Below, one piece after another: positions 43,935 through 54,610 of a stretch of 64,000 nucleotides of DNA. The notes beneath the pieces are model-generated. The model worked only from the letters and a program-made list of their open reading frames with translations. It did not search any database and was not told where the DNA came from. The position numbers and the translations under genes were made by a program. Source of the stretch: Teratosphaeria epicoccoides. Lineage: Eukaryota > Ascomycota > Dothideomycetes > Mycosphaerellales > Teratosphaeriaceae. The stretch covers positions 62,001-126,000 of the forward strand of contig JADDMT010000036.1 of the NCBI GenBank assembly GCA_021401465.1. The letters run 5' to 3'. Position 1 is the stretch's first letter. Each line of letters starts with the position of its first letter.

Positions 43935-44522
43935 GAGCCAATCAAGCATGTCGGTTGTTCGTGGCACTCTTATGATCATGGATTTGTGTAATTGGTTGGC
44001 CTACGCCAAGCATCGCAGTGCTGCCGAACTGTGCTTCTGATTTGTCGTTTAGATTAGCATTGCGTTGGGTTGGGTTGGGTCGGGTGGTCTGCTCGGCTTT
44101 GCTTGCTTTCCAAAACTATCGCGTGCCGTGCGCGGCACGCTTATTGCGAAAGCATTTGATGGCTCTACAGCGCGAACGAGCTCGTCTTTACTCCTGCTGC
44201 TGCCGCTATCGCAGGCGCGACAACGATGTACTCTAAAATACCACTATCACGAAGTCAAGGATGTACACATTGTCATGCTCAAGTTTCTAGGTATCTCCAA
44301 GGCATGCAAAGAGTTGCTTGTGAGTGTGGATGAGGTACCTTGAAGTCATTTCCAGATTAGGATTGTGCGAAGGCTGCCTTCATGGAGTAGTGACGCTTGG
44401 TCGGGGGCCTTGCATGGTTTCGCCGATGCCTCGAGCTACAATTCGCGAGCCACATCGCCTTCGACAGCTCTTGTCCATATCCTCGCCTCCTGCTGCAATA
44501 CATCTCGCACAATTAGCATGCC
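43935..44522. other. Intergenic, promoter of VMA6
   Basis: About 590 bases between two plus-strand genes, with no supportable coding content. Confidence 0.5.
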
Positions 44523-45752
44523 ATGGCGGAGGGAATGTATGCGAAAGGGGATCGACAATGGCAGAGAGCTCTGGCTGACAGGTGCGCGCAGGTTCTACAA
44601 CGTCTCGGGTGGCTATGTCGAGGGCATCGTTCGAGGCTACCGCAACACCCTGCTCACCCAGCAGAATTATGGCAACCTGACACAATGCGAGACGATCGAC
44701 GGTGCGTGCGAGTATATTTTGCGGATGAGGAAGGTGCGCATCATGCTGACAGCGGAACATGCACAGACGTCAAGCTCCAACTGGGCCCAGCATACGGTGA
44801 CTTCTTGTCCGCCCTCCCACCGAACCCGTCCACATCCGCCCTCGCCGATAAGACCCTGGACAAACTGGTCGCCGAGTTCCGTTATGTTCAAGCGAACGCG
44901 ACGGGCTCATTGTCAAAGTTCATGGACTACCTGACATACGCATATATGATTGACAATGTTGCACTCCTCATTACTGGCACATTGCACGAACGAGACACAC
45001 GAGAACTGCTGGAGAGATGTCATCCGCTCGGCTGGTTTGAGACGATGCCTGTGCTCTGTGTAGCAACCAATATCGAGGAGTTGTACAACAGCGTGCTCAT
45101 TGAGACTCCGCTGGCACCCTACTTCAAGGGCTCTCTTAGCCATCAGGATCTTGACGAGCTGAACATTGAGATTGTGCGGAACACCCTCTACAAGAACTAC
45201 TTGGAAGACTTCTATCGATTCGTCAATGAGGACCCCAGTATCAAGGGCACGCCCACACAGGATGTCATGTCGGAGATCTTGGAATTCGAGGCGGACAGAA
45301 GGAGTATCAATATCACAATCAACTCGTTTGGCACAGAGTTATCGAAGCAAGAGAGGAAGAAGTTGTACCCAAACTTCGGTCGTCTGCATCCGGAAGGCAC
45401 GCTCATGCTATCGCGCGCGGACGATCCCGAGGGCGTGCGCATAGCGGTGGACGGTGTGTCAGACTACAAAAGCATGATGGACCAGACTGGCATGGGCGGC
45501 GGCTCAGGCGGCGGCGTGGGTAATCAGAGTGGTGGCATTGGCGGTGGTGACGAGGGCAAGAGTCTCGAGGACTTGTTCTACCAGAAAGAGATGGAGATCA
45601 GCAAGCTGGCTTTCACGTATCAGTTCACGCATGCAGTTGTGTATGCATGGGTCAAGTTGAGAGAACAAGAGATCAGGAATATCACGTGGATCAGCGAGTG
45701 CATTGCCCAGAATCAGAAGGACAGGGTGGGTAACTACATTGCTGTATTCTAA
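44523..45752 (+). CDS. VMA6: V-type proton ATPase subunit d (Vma6)
   Basis: A 369-residue subunit of the vacuolar proton pump that links the membrane ring to the central stalk. Exons are 44523-44536 (14 nt), 44592-44701 and 44767-45752. The tiny first exon encodes MAEG plus two bases and joins MFYNVSGGYVEGIVRGYRN, the conserved N-terminus. Later family segments are DDVKLQLGPAYGDFLSALP, KFMDYLTYAYMIDNVALLI, HPLGWFETMPVL, NTLYKNYLEDFYRFV and the C-terminal YAWVKLREQEIRNITWISEC ending GNYIAVF. A glycine-rich loop of about 22 residues sits near residues 283-305, a position where fungal Vma6 is variable. The upstream ATG at 44523 is confirmed by the phase of the three-exon model. Confidence 0.95.
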   Translation: MAEGMYAKGDRQWQRALADRCAQVLQRLGWLCRGHRSRLPQHPAHPAELWQPDTMRDDRRCVRVYFADEEGAHHADSGTCTDVKLQLGPAYGDFLSALPPNPSTSALADKTLDKLVAEFRYVQANATGSLSKFMDYLTYAYMIDNVALLITGTLHERDTRELLERCHPLGWFETMPVLCVATNIEELYNSVLIETPLAPYFKGSLSHQDLDELNIEIVRNTLYKNYLEDFYRFVNEDPSIKGTPTQDVMSEILEFEADRRSINITINSFGTELSKQERKKLYPNFGRLHPEGTLMLSRADDPEGVRIAVDGVSDYKSMMDQTGMGGGSGGGVGNQSGGIGGGDEGKSLEDLFYQKEMEISKLAFTYQFTHAVVYAWVKLREQEIRNITWISECIAQNQKDRVGNYIAVF

Positions 45753-46202
45753 TGCTTGAATGAGGATGGGCTGCAATAACGGCGAGACTGGCGTCAAGAT
45801 ACTGGACACGCATTGTGTGACAAACTGAGTGCCGTGAGATGTTGACGTGTTGGGGGGCGGTGTTATCCGAGTTTATCGTAGATCGCGCAGTCAAGGTGTG
45901 GTTGCTGGTGACGCACCTCGGCAGCTGACATCTCATAATAGATTGACGGAGCGTGATTAGAGGTTGACGAAAGGTAATGAAAGATTGACGGATACCTCCT
46001 AGTGACAGATTGACCAGAGACAATGACAGTATGACAGAAGTCAACACATTGACGGGGCGTGGTAACAGCATGAGAGCCGATGACGGCTGGACTGTGACGT
46101 GCAGGACTAGAGCCGAGACACAGCGAAGATGTGGAATGCACATGGCATCTACTTTTCTATGCAACGTCTGACAGTATAGCTAAAGATGCAGCAATCCATC
46201 TT
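45753..46202. other. Convergent intergenic region with TTGAC repeats
   Basis: About 450 bases between the stops of VMA6 and the glucanosyltransferase gene. It holds the degenerate TTGAC repeat listed separately and otherwise only presumed 3' UTR sequence. Confidence 0.6.
45941..46062. repeat. Degenerate ~21-bp repeat built on TTGAC
   Basis: TTGAC occurs at 45943, 45964, 45985, 46010 and 46049, four times inside gattgac or ggttgac. The first three are exactly 21 bases apart; later spacings are 25 and 39. Between them are weaker variants (gtatgac, caatgac, and gtcaac in reverse). A further TTGAC lies at 45842. The copies have diverged, so this is an old tandem repeat or a site cluster. Confidence 0.7.
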
Positions 46203-47969
46203 CTAGGCGAGAGCGACGAAGGCCAGACCTGCGAACATAGCGGCCGCCTGGTGACGGTTATTGGCAGCGGCACCTCCACCAGTCTTGGCCGAGGTACTAC
46301 TGGAAGACGACGCGGAAGCGGTTTTGGTGGTGGACTGGATACCCGACGTCTCACCCGAAGTTTCAGTGGTCGTGGTAGTCCCGTCTGAAGTCGCTGACGC
46401 GGCTCGGGTGACAGCTTGTCCCAGAGTCGGTAGTGCCACGTTACCAGAGACCAGCCAAGAGCCTGAGGTGTACGACGGACAGGCTGGTGGCGAGTTGCTT
46501 GGCGAGTAGGCGCTCAGGGATACGCTAGAGGGCGTAAGGGTGGCCCATTGAGACGAAAGATTCGGAAAGTCAGGCGAGATAGGGGTGGGAGTGCCCGTGC
46601 GGGTGTAGCCATCAACGACGGCGGGGCCAGTGGAAGCAGGAGGGCCGTACGAGATGAGACCGTAGTCGTTCGTCTCCTCAATCCACTCGTAGATGATGCT
46701 GCCGGACCTGGACGGAATATGTCAGCACAAGATCATGTCAATGACTGCAGTCATCTGTCGATCAACGAGTCAACTGGTGATTGCTTAATCAACATTTTTG
46801 ACACATCACTGACGGCTGTACCCATTGAGCAATTTATCGTCCGCGTCAAGTGATCCGTCAACGGCGTCAAGCAGTCAACAGCATCCATCGGGCCGTTGAC
46901 GCTATCAAAAATCATTGATCCGCATTAAACAGTCATCTCGCTGATCGACTCGTGGTCTCACTAAAAGTTGTTGACAGCGACGTACCATGTTCCATCCATT
47001 TCAGGTCCAAAGATTGCCGCTTGGTCGTCAAATGTACGCGGACGGACGCTCTGCAGCGGATGTCAGCACGTCATCATGCATCACGAAAATGCCATGAGAA
47101 GCCTTTACATTACAGCCAGTCTCGGAGAAGAAGATCGGTACACTGTAGTTCGCAGCCATGGCTTCCAACTGGTCATAGCCTGAGGTCTGGTACGTGACAT
47201 CGCCGCACCATTCGTAGGCGTTGAGACCGAAGAAATCCGTGGCCTCGGAGCTGTTACCTCCACAAGCCAGGTAATTCTGCAGATTTGGACGCAGTTGAGC
47301 AATATCAGCGGCGGAGTAACCGACTGGGATCGCGCGGTAGCCCTTGTTATCTCTGTAGGCCTTCATGTCGCGGATCGCTGCTTTGACGTATGGCGCGGCG
47401 ATAGAGTCGGCACCCGTGTTGAGGACCTCGTTGCCGACAAAGAAACCTGCGACGTTGTCGTACTCGGCGAAGGCCTAGAACACATGAGCGAGACTGCCTC
47501 GCATGCGGATTACGTAGACCGATTGCTTACATCCATGACTTTTTGGTATGCCGAGTACTGCGTGTTGTTCCACATGGGATCGGCGCCAATGATGTAGGTC
47601 GAGAAGGTATCAAGATCGATCCAGGCGTAGATGCCGGCGTCCTCGAAGGTGGACATGCAGCCACTGTGGTCGGCAGTCGGATCAACATGGTAGACGCGGA
47701 TCGAGTTGACACCCAGCGTCTTCATCAAAGCTGCGTCGAGTGTGCATTGATTGCTGTCGGCGAGCGGGTCATCGTTGGTCAATTGGTATGCAACGCCTGA
47801 AGCAAAAGTATTAGACTGCGCCTCAAAGTATCAATCATCATATTCTACCTTTGACAAAGAATTGTTGACCTGATTCCAGGAAGAGCTTAGACCCTTTGAC
47901 GGTGATGGGAGAGATGGCGGCAGTGAGCGTGGCGAACGATGCCAGCGCACCGCCCAGAAGGACCTTCAT
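46203..47969 (-). CDS. GPI-anchored 1,3-beta-glucanosyltransferase, GH72 (Gel/Gas family)
   Basis: A 440-residue cell-surface enzyme that cuts and re-joins beta-1,3-glucan. Exons on the minus strand are 47969-47849, 47796-47531, 47474-47109, 47050-46986 and 46707-46203. The signal peptide is MKVLLGGALASFATLTAA. The GH72 catalytic pair is visible: FFVGNEVLN (acid/base Glu about 145) and IFFSETGCN (nucleophile Glu about 247). Other family segments are QFFVKGVAYQL, GVNSIRVYHVDP and TWSGSIIYEWIEETNDYGL. After the catalytic domain comes a Ser/Thr-rich stretch and a hydrophobic tail (AAAMFAGLAFVALA), a GPI signal. There is no cysteine-rich X8/CBM43 module, so it belongs to the Gel1-like subgroup. 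The intron at 46708-46985 is unusually long (278 nt). Confidence 0.94.
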
Positions 47970-50900
47970 AGTGGGAATGAGTTGCACCTGACAGGCGGCT
48001 GTTTGTCGACCTTGGCAGTGAAGCTGGGAGTGGGATCAATCGTGGTGCTGTCGAAAAGTACCGAGTGCTGTCTTCCTCTCAACAGAGGTATTGTCAGTGC
48101 GATCAGGGCCACACAAAGAAAGATTCGCCGTCGATGAGGAAATGAACGAGTCCCGCAACAAACAAACGAGCGTCCTTGCTGGCGTTCGCAAGAGTCACTC
48201 CCGTATGAGGGGGCGGAAAGAGAGTCTCGCCGACGCAGGAACAAGGGAAACCGCCTTGCAAACGCCCGCCACATCTACTGCACCTTCGTACCGCCTGTAT
48301 CCCCCAATCTTGACGAGAGACGCCTTTAGCGGCGGATCGTCCCAAATGTCGAACGCTAGTCATGTTCCAGCGAACCATCACGTCCGGCGTTTGATGGCAC
48401 TTTGCCAAGTCATGCCGGTCATACGCTCCCGGTGGAGCACGAGACGCCGTTGGTTGAACAGACGAGGCGGCACACGAACTGCGCATTTGTGGTCCTTCAT
48501 CAACACTTCACTCGTGTCATGCCTTCGGTCATTATCGCCACTCGGTAACGAGACAACTTCCTGTTATGTTGGTGTCCATATGCGGGCGAGCTCATGGACG
48601 CGCAATGGTGCCGTATAGCCTTCTGCACAACATGTACAGCCTACAGGTCCCTTATCAAGCCTCACGGCCGTTATTGATACAGACCGCGCTGGTGGCTTGC
48701 TTCCACCATCCACATGAAACGCTGGTATCACCACTCTCACTATCCCGACATCAAAACGCTGGACGAAAAACGCTCTTGTGCGACCATGGGACAGGAAGCT
48801 CCTCATGTTCGATCACTACTTCCCCTCAAGCCTGTTCATCTTGCACGTCTCAAGCCAGGTACTGGCTGGAGCTTGTTCCCACGGCTCTGGAGAGCCGACA
48901 ACCAAAGCTTATCCGCCGCATACTTCACAAGTTCAACACTTGGATGGCGGACCACCACGACTGGTCCGTGGCGAAGTCATCACAGCTCCTGAGATTGCTC
49001 TCTAGCCGTGTGTCCCGAAGAGTGCGTGCGAGCACATTCAATTTTCCTTCCCAGCATTCTAGGAGGCCGCACGACTAGCTGCGTGGCACGGAGAGATCGA
49101 AGCATCTTCTTCCTCTGCCATTCAGGATGACAACATCATCCCAACATGCTCGACTTACAGCGGTTCTGTGCCAAAAGCAAGCCGCTGACCTGTTATCCTG
49201 GGAATGTCCCAACATCACCACCCTGCTCGCAGCGGCCTCATGGAGTTCAATGAAGCTGTGGACGTACAATTCCAGCGCCTCTCGCCTGTGCAGGATTGCC
49301 CACATTCTTGACAGGAAGCGCGACATGCGGTCTGGCGTACGAGCATCTTCTCCTGTCTTCGGTTCCACCAGAATGAGCAGCTCGAAGATGATCTGCGATG
49401 AGCCATAGCTCGACTCAAAGTTGACGTTGCCCTTGACTGGCTTATCTAGCCAGGATGAACATCATCCTCACTCAACCTCGTCTCCACTTTCGCTGCGTTA
49501 GCTGTGGAACGATTGAGCATCCTCAATCCACGGCCGCAAGCAAGACATCTCGTATCGAGTCTATTGCGCCGATGACTAGTGAAATCTTCTGGACAGGTAA
49601 TCGCGTGCTTGCTGCTGCCCACAGTCCCCAGTGTCGTGTCATGATTGCGACACGCTGGAATGATGGTCGTTGACTCACAGAAACAATGGGTCCGCTTCAA
49701 AGCATGGACGAGTGCTTACCACCGCCTGTCCTCTGGCGACTCGCCCAAGGATGCTTACACTCAGCTGTCACAGGCTCGGTCACCGTGCCTGCACGCCACG
49801 GGAACGATCAGCACAGTACTCTGCTTGTATACACAGAACACCAGCTCCTTGCATCATATCTTGCACACCCATTAATCTAGACGTAGCCGTGGACAACACG
49901 CACAAAACATCCCATTGCGGCCATTCACTCCGACCGCAGCTATAGAAACATATGTAGCGCCACCGCCGTACTCTAACGGCGAAGCCATGAGCCAGGACCT
50001 TACGACGCTTGCCATCACCCATGAGATTTGAGCCAACGAGTATGTTGGGATAGCACGTCAGACTCTACCCGCGGACAAGTATAAACAGCAGCGCAGCCGG
50101 GCCCTAGTCTAGTGTACATCCTCTGTGCGGATTACAACGTCTGTTTCTCCGTCCAAGCAGGAACGTATATGACACACCGCCTCCTGAGCCTGACTCAGAT
50201 GATACCTTATGAGATCTTGAGACCGAACGCCAGAAATGGTCACGTCCGTTCGCGCAGGTCGCTCCGGAAATATGGGATTCCATCGAGGAAAGTTCTCGGA
50301 GCCAGCACGAGGTCTCGGTATTCCCAACGACAAAGCAGTGGAGATGGTGCTTCGTTGTGCTGCGAACATCTCGACTGCAAGGGCTGCATTCCATATTTGC
50401 TCCGCGGTCACGGCAGATGGAAGTCCGCCGCAGATGCATGTTGGATATCGAAGTAGTCTTTCAAGCTGTAGTCCCACCAAATGAGGCTTACGGTAATCGC
50501 AAGCATCTTGGAGATGTGTGCATGAAGACTATGGACCGTTGGCTGTTTTGCTCGGACGACAGCAGTTATCTCGACAAGATAGCCTCCCAACAAGATAGCC
50601 TCCCACCGTGTGCACAAGTCTTTTAGAGTAGAGCAGAAGCTTGCGCTGCCAGAAACTCAGGGTGTTGAGTGACTGGCCAGAGGGATAGAGCAGCGAGGAC
50701 AATGTACGCCGTTATCGTGATTGGCAAAGCGCCTAACATGGGATGTTCTGCAGTTGTAATTGACATGATCTCAACGATATCGTGTACTCTGCAGATTCTG
50801 CGGAGCCGTTAAGCAGGAAACAAGCCTCGAACGGTCGATCTGTGCTTCCTGTTGACTCGGCATCATTTCAGCTTCCGATTGGCAGCCTACCTCGGCGGAA

Positions 50901-51204
50901 CGTACAGAGCTAATGGATGGAGTAATTCAATCGTCTTTGGACAACCACAACGTGTAGTTCCCGGTCCCGTATCAAGATCCTTCCGATCTGGTTGTTCGCT
51001 TGCCAAGGAGGTTGTCAACGGTCAGACAATGGTTTGCACCAGATGTTGCGCTCTCGAATATACCATATCTCGCGTGCTGTGGTAGCTGATGACTGGTGAG
51101 GTAAAGAGCAGTGGAACCCATTCGTTGCTGACTGACCTAAGAAACAAAATCGGCAATAGGTCAGAATAGCAATCAAAACTCTTCATTTCAAGGACGCCAA
51201 CACC
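47970..51204. other. Large region without a supported gene
   Basis: About 3.2 kb. Several minus-strand pieces look mildly protein-like (near 49075-49445 and 50109-50780, the latter including a hydrophobic stretch), but I could not join them into a frame that matches a family. A perfect 16-bp tandem duplication lies at 50574-50605. It may contain a decayed gene. Confidence 0.4.
50574..50605. repeat. Perfect 16-bp tandem duplication
   Basis: The 16-base word acaagatagcctccca occurs twice back to back with no mismatch. Sixteen is not a multiple of three, so it would break any frame crossing it. A single recent slippage event is the simplest explanation. Confidence 0.95.
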
Positions 51205-52537
51205 ATGACATCGGAACGACAAATTGTGCGGGTCGGCTTGATTGGTGACTTCTCAAACGTACAAAGTCCCAAGTCCCAAAACAAGCGCTGACATATCGCA
51301 GGCTGCGGCGAGGTACGAAGACAAATTTCACTTTCATCCGCGAAAATGTTGTATCTCTACAATGATGGGAACACTGCTCGACAGGCCAGCTGATCCTGGC
51401 AATACTCTCGCAGGTCGCTCAGACAGTCCACATCCCAACACTGAACAACTTCAACGAGCATTACAAGATCACCTACCTTTGTGATGTCTCTACCCAGGCT
51501 TTGCAACACTGCGCAGGCAAGGTGGCAGGTGGCTCTCCGAAGCTGACCAGAGATGCCAACGAGGTCTGCTCCTCTCCCGAGGTCGATGTGGTCTTCGTCA
51601 TCAACTCCACCGAGTATCATGTCCCGCATGCGCTGCTTGCCTTGGAGAATGGCAAGATCGCCTTCATTGAGAAGCCAATGGCCATGAACAAGCGAGATGC
51701 ACATTTGCTTCTGGACGCCGAGGCCACGTCGAATGGCAAAGTCATGGTTGGCTACATGAGACGATATGCCGCAGCCTTCGTGGATGCAGTGAAGGAGATA
51801 GGAGGAGTCGAGGCTGTGACATATGCTCGCGTGAGGGACATCATCGGAAAGAATGCCCTCTTCGTTGACCAATCTGGCACGTTTCCCAAGAAGTTCTCTG
51901 ATCACACTGCGGAAGAAAGTCAGGATCTGAAGGCAAGAGCTCAGGACTTGGCAGAGCAGGGGCTGACAAAGGATGCTGGCGTTCCTGTCACCAAGGACTC
52001 CGAAGCGATGTGGTCGCTTTTGGGAAGCCTTGGTTCGCACGATCTGAGCGTCATGCGCGAAGCGCTTGGCATGCCAGAACGAGTTCTTGGCTGCCATCTG
52101 GACCCAACCAGACCATTCTGGACGTAAGCCAGCTATCGATCTTGGTTTGCAGAAGACTGCATCTGCTAATGTTGGGTAGTGTGCTCTTCCAATATCCAAC
52201 CTTCCCCGTCCACTACGAGAGCGGCATAGACGAAATTCCTCGCTTCGATGCCCATCTGGAGGTGTACACCAAGAGCAAGCAGGTCACTGTTCAATACGAC
52301 ACTCCGTTCGTGAAGGGCCTACCGGTCACCATGACGGTACGCGAAAATGTGGATGGCGCATACGTCGAAAGGCTGGTTCGGAAGACGTATGAGGATCCAT
52401 ATACACTGGAGTATAAAGAGCTCTATGCACTTGCAACCGAAGGCAAACCGATCAAGACCACAGTTCAGGACGCAATAAAGGATCTCGAGATCTTTCGGAT
52501 GATCATGGAGGCTGGGAAGGGCCAATTCGAGAATTGA
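51205..52537 (+). CDS. Gfo/Idh/MocA-family NAD(P)-dependent oxidoreductase
   Basis: A 372-residue dehydrogenase, probably acting on a sugar, inositol or related polyol. Exons are 51205-51244, 51302-51312 (11 nt), 51414-52123 and 52180-52537. Joined, the N-terminus reads VRVGLIGCGEVAQTVHIP, a Rossmann fold with Gly-x-Gly-x-x-Ala in the usual place; the 11-nt exon encodes most of the glycine loop. Then follow LCDVSTQALQHC, VDVVFVINSTEYHVPHAL and the family signature FIEKPMAMN with the catalytic-loop Lys-Pro. The C-terminal sheet domain is intact (RFDAHLEVYTKSKQVTVQYD, to DLEIFRMIMEAGKG). The total is divisible by three. Cytosolic location is likely as no targeting sequence is seen. Substrate is unknown. 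Confidence 0.92.
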
Positions 52538-52956
52538 TGATGGAAGGTGTTGACGATGACGGCAGATTGCGGCTACGTCGCAGGCGCTCGCGCATTCAAG
52601 TAGACCATGATCTTCAACTCACTATCAACGAGCGTACGACACGTCAGAGGGTGATGTCCGGCGTCGCACATGTCCTTTGCATCACACATGCTGTTTGCAT
52701 GACTTTATTTGACGACTCTCTACAGCTGGAGTCGATGAATCGACACATTGCCAGCCTCAAAGTCAACCATTTGAAGGGGCTATCTGTGCCTGACTGCCTG
52801 CGCTCAGCCCTCAGTGATGTGCTGGCTCCTGCGTACGGGCTAGCATCTGAGATCATCTGGCATTTATAATATGCTCTGCCCATCGCCAATAACCAATCTC
52901 GATCTTTGCGCAAATTGCAACATGTGCCGCCGATGTACGGCCATCATCTCTCTCCT
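52538..52956. other. Convergent intergenic region
   Basis: About 420 bases between the stops of the oxidoreductase and PHD-finger genes; no coding or repeat feature seen. Confidence 0.5.
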
Positions 52957-54610
52957 CTACCTCAGCATCCCTGCCCTCAGTTCCCGCAGGTGCTCACGAT
53001 GCGCCCATGGGTCGCACATCTGGCAGAGGTACGTGCCGTGGTCGAGATCTCGAGGCACGGCATTGCCCGATCTGCTCATACATACGACGTGCTGCCAGAC
53101 TTGGCAGTGAGTACCATCGCAGCCGACAAACCTTCCACCGTCGTCGTGAGTGACGCCGCAGGTACAACGTACCTCGTTGTCGGGGTCCTCAAAGGCGGCT
53201 GGATTGAAGAACTCTGGCATGAAGTCTGGCTCGTCAGCCTCGGCGATATCAGTGATGCCCTCGGCGGCCATATACGCCGCAAGCAGATTCTGGTGACGCA
53301 TATCGGAGGCTCCGCGGGCTTCTTGCTTGGTCTTGGCTACGACTGCGCCGTTGATGACATTTTGAAGACGCTTGGCTGCAGCAGGTGTTCTTGCTTCTTG
53401 CTTTTGAGCCGGCTGCTTCCTCGGGCCTTTTGACACTGGTTTCGTGGAAGCCGGTCCCTTTCTGGGTGTTTTTGATGCTGGCCTCGTGGCGGCTGGCTGC
53501 TTCCTGGGTGCCTTTGTCACTGGATTTGTGGCGGCCGGCTGCTTCCGAGGTGCTTGCTGCACTGGCTTTGTGGCGGCTGGTGGAGATGGGGGTGTGCTGA
53601 TATCGCGACGCGGGCCTTTGAGGTTGAGCTTGACCCTCTTGCGTGGGTTTGCAGCTGCAGGGTCTGAATCTTGCGATACAGCGGGCGAGCTTGCGCCGTT
53701 AGCATCCGCTTGCGCAGAAGCAGTGGGCAGCATTGCAGAGGGCGGAGTGTCGAATACGCTGTCAGTGCGTTCCAAAGGTTCGGAAGCTAACCGCTTGGTG
53801 CCTCGCAGCTGCTTAACAGGCTGCCGTATGCCACGACCTGATAGGGACGAGGCTGGTGACTTCAGTGGCGAGGTCATCGCACGATTCGTGGGATCAAGCG
53901 CCGCAAGTATATCCTGCAGCAACTTCTGGCGGTCTGGATCTGAGGGCTGCAGCTGGCCAGCAGAGGGGTCAATTCGCGTCGTGGTCGTGGTGGGCATGTT
54001 TAGATCAAGATTAGCTGGCCGGTGATGCCGGGTTGTCGTCGCGCTGGTTGCGACATTTGGAATAAAAGGGCTGAATGGCGGGCCTCTAGTTTGCTGCAGT
54101 GGACGTGTGTTGTTTGCCTTCTCAAGGCTGGGTGACCACTCGCGGGTCGGGTAGCTCGCAAACGAATCAAGAGTCTGCATGTTGGCCGTCTGCGTTGTGG
54201 ATGTCAGTACTCATGTGCGTGCCTGACGTGTTGTGACGGCAAGCAGGTTGCGAGTGCACATTGAGGATGTGCCTACTTCTGAGACAAGTCAGAGGGCAGG
54301 CGATTTATGCTTACCGTTGGTAATGGTAGAACAGGGTCAATTCCTGCCGCGACTTCGCGCCGCTGGACTTCTTGAACTGAGAGCTTTTCACTGTCGGGTT
54401 TGAAGACGTCGTCGGCGTCGCGATGACCTGCAGCGTGAGGAATCAGCACTCAACCAATGCTTCAGTCGCCCTGCCTCCCCCGGAATACGTACATGTTGGA
54501 AAGATCGCAGGATTTGTCTCATAGTCAGGGTGCTTGCTCAAGAAACCTGCGCGCCTCTGAATGTACTCTTTGCGGCTGTAGCGGTCGTTAATGACAGTCT
54601 CTGATGCCAT
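52957..54610 (-). CDS. PHD-finger protein with proline-lysine repeats
   Basis: A 487-residue nuclear protein. Exons on the minus strand are 54610-54493, 54427-54315 and 54189-52957. The N-terminus is MASETVINDRYSRKEYIQRR; the first two exons join NPAIFPTCHRDADDVFKPDS in phase, and PLPT runs into TANMQTLDSFASYPTREW. The middle is disordered and basic, with four 14-residue repeats of the AATxPxxxAPRKQP type at roughly residues 245-300. The C-terminal PHD finger at about 417-472 has the zinc ligands RCTCGVTHDDG, FVGCDGTHCQVWQHVVC and YLCQMCDPW. PHD fingers often read histone H3 tails; the target here is unknown. A later ATG at 54180 would drop the first 77 residues, but the clean phase favours 54610. 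Confidence 0.85.
53410..53577. repeat. 42-bp coding tandem repeat in the PHD gene
   Basis: Four adjacent 42-base units encode four 14-residue repeats (AATKPVQQAPRKQP, AATNPVTKAPRKQP, AATRPASKTPRKGP, ASTKPVSKGPRKQP). Units differ at several positions, so the array is older than the 13-bp minisatellite. The unit length keeps the frame. Confidence 0.85.
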
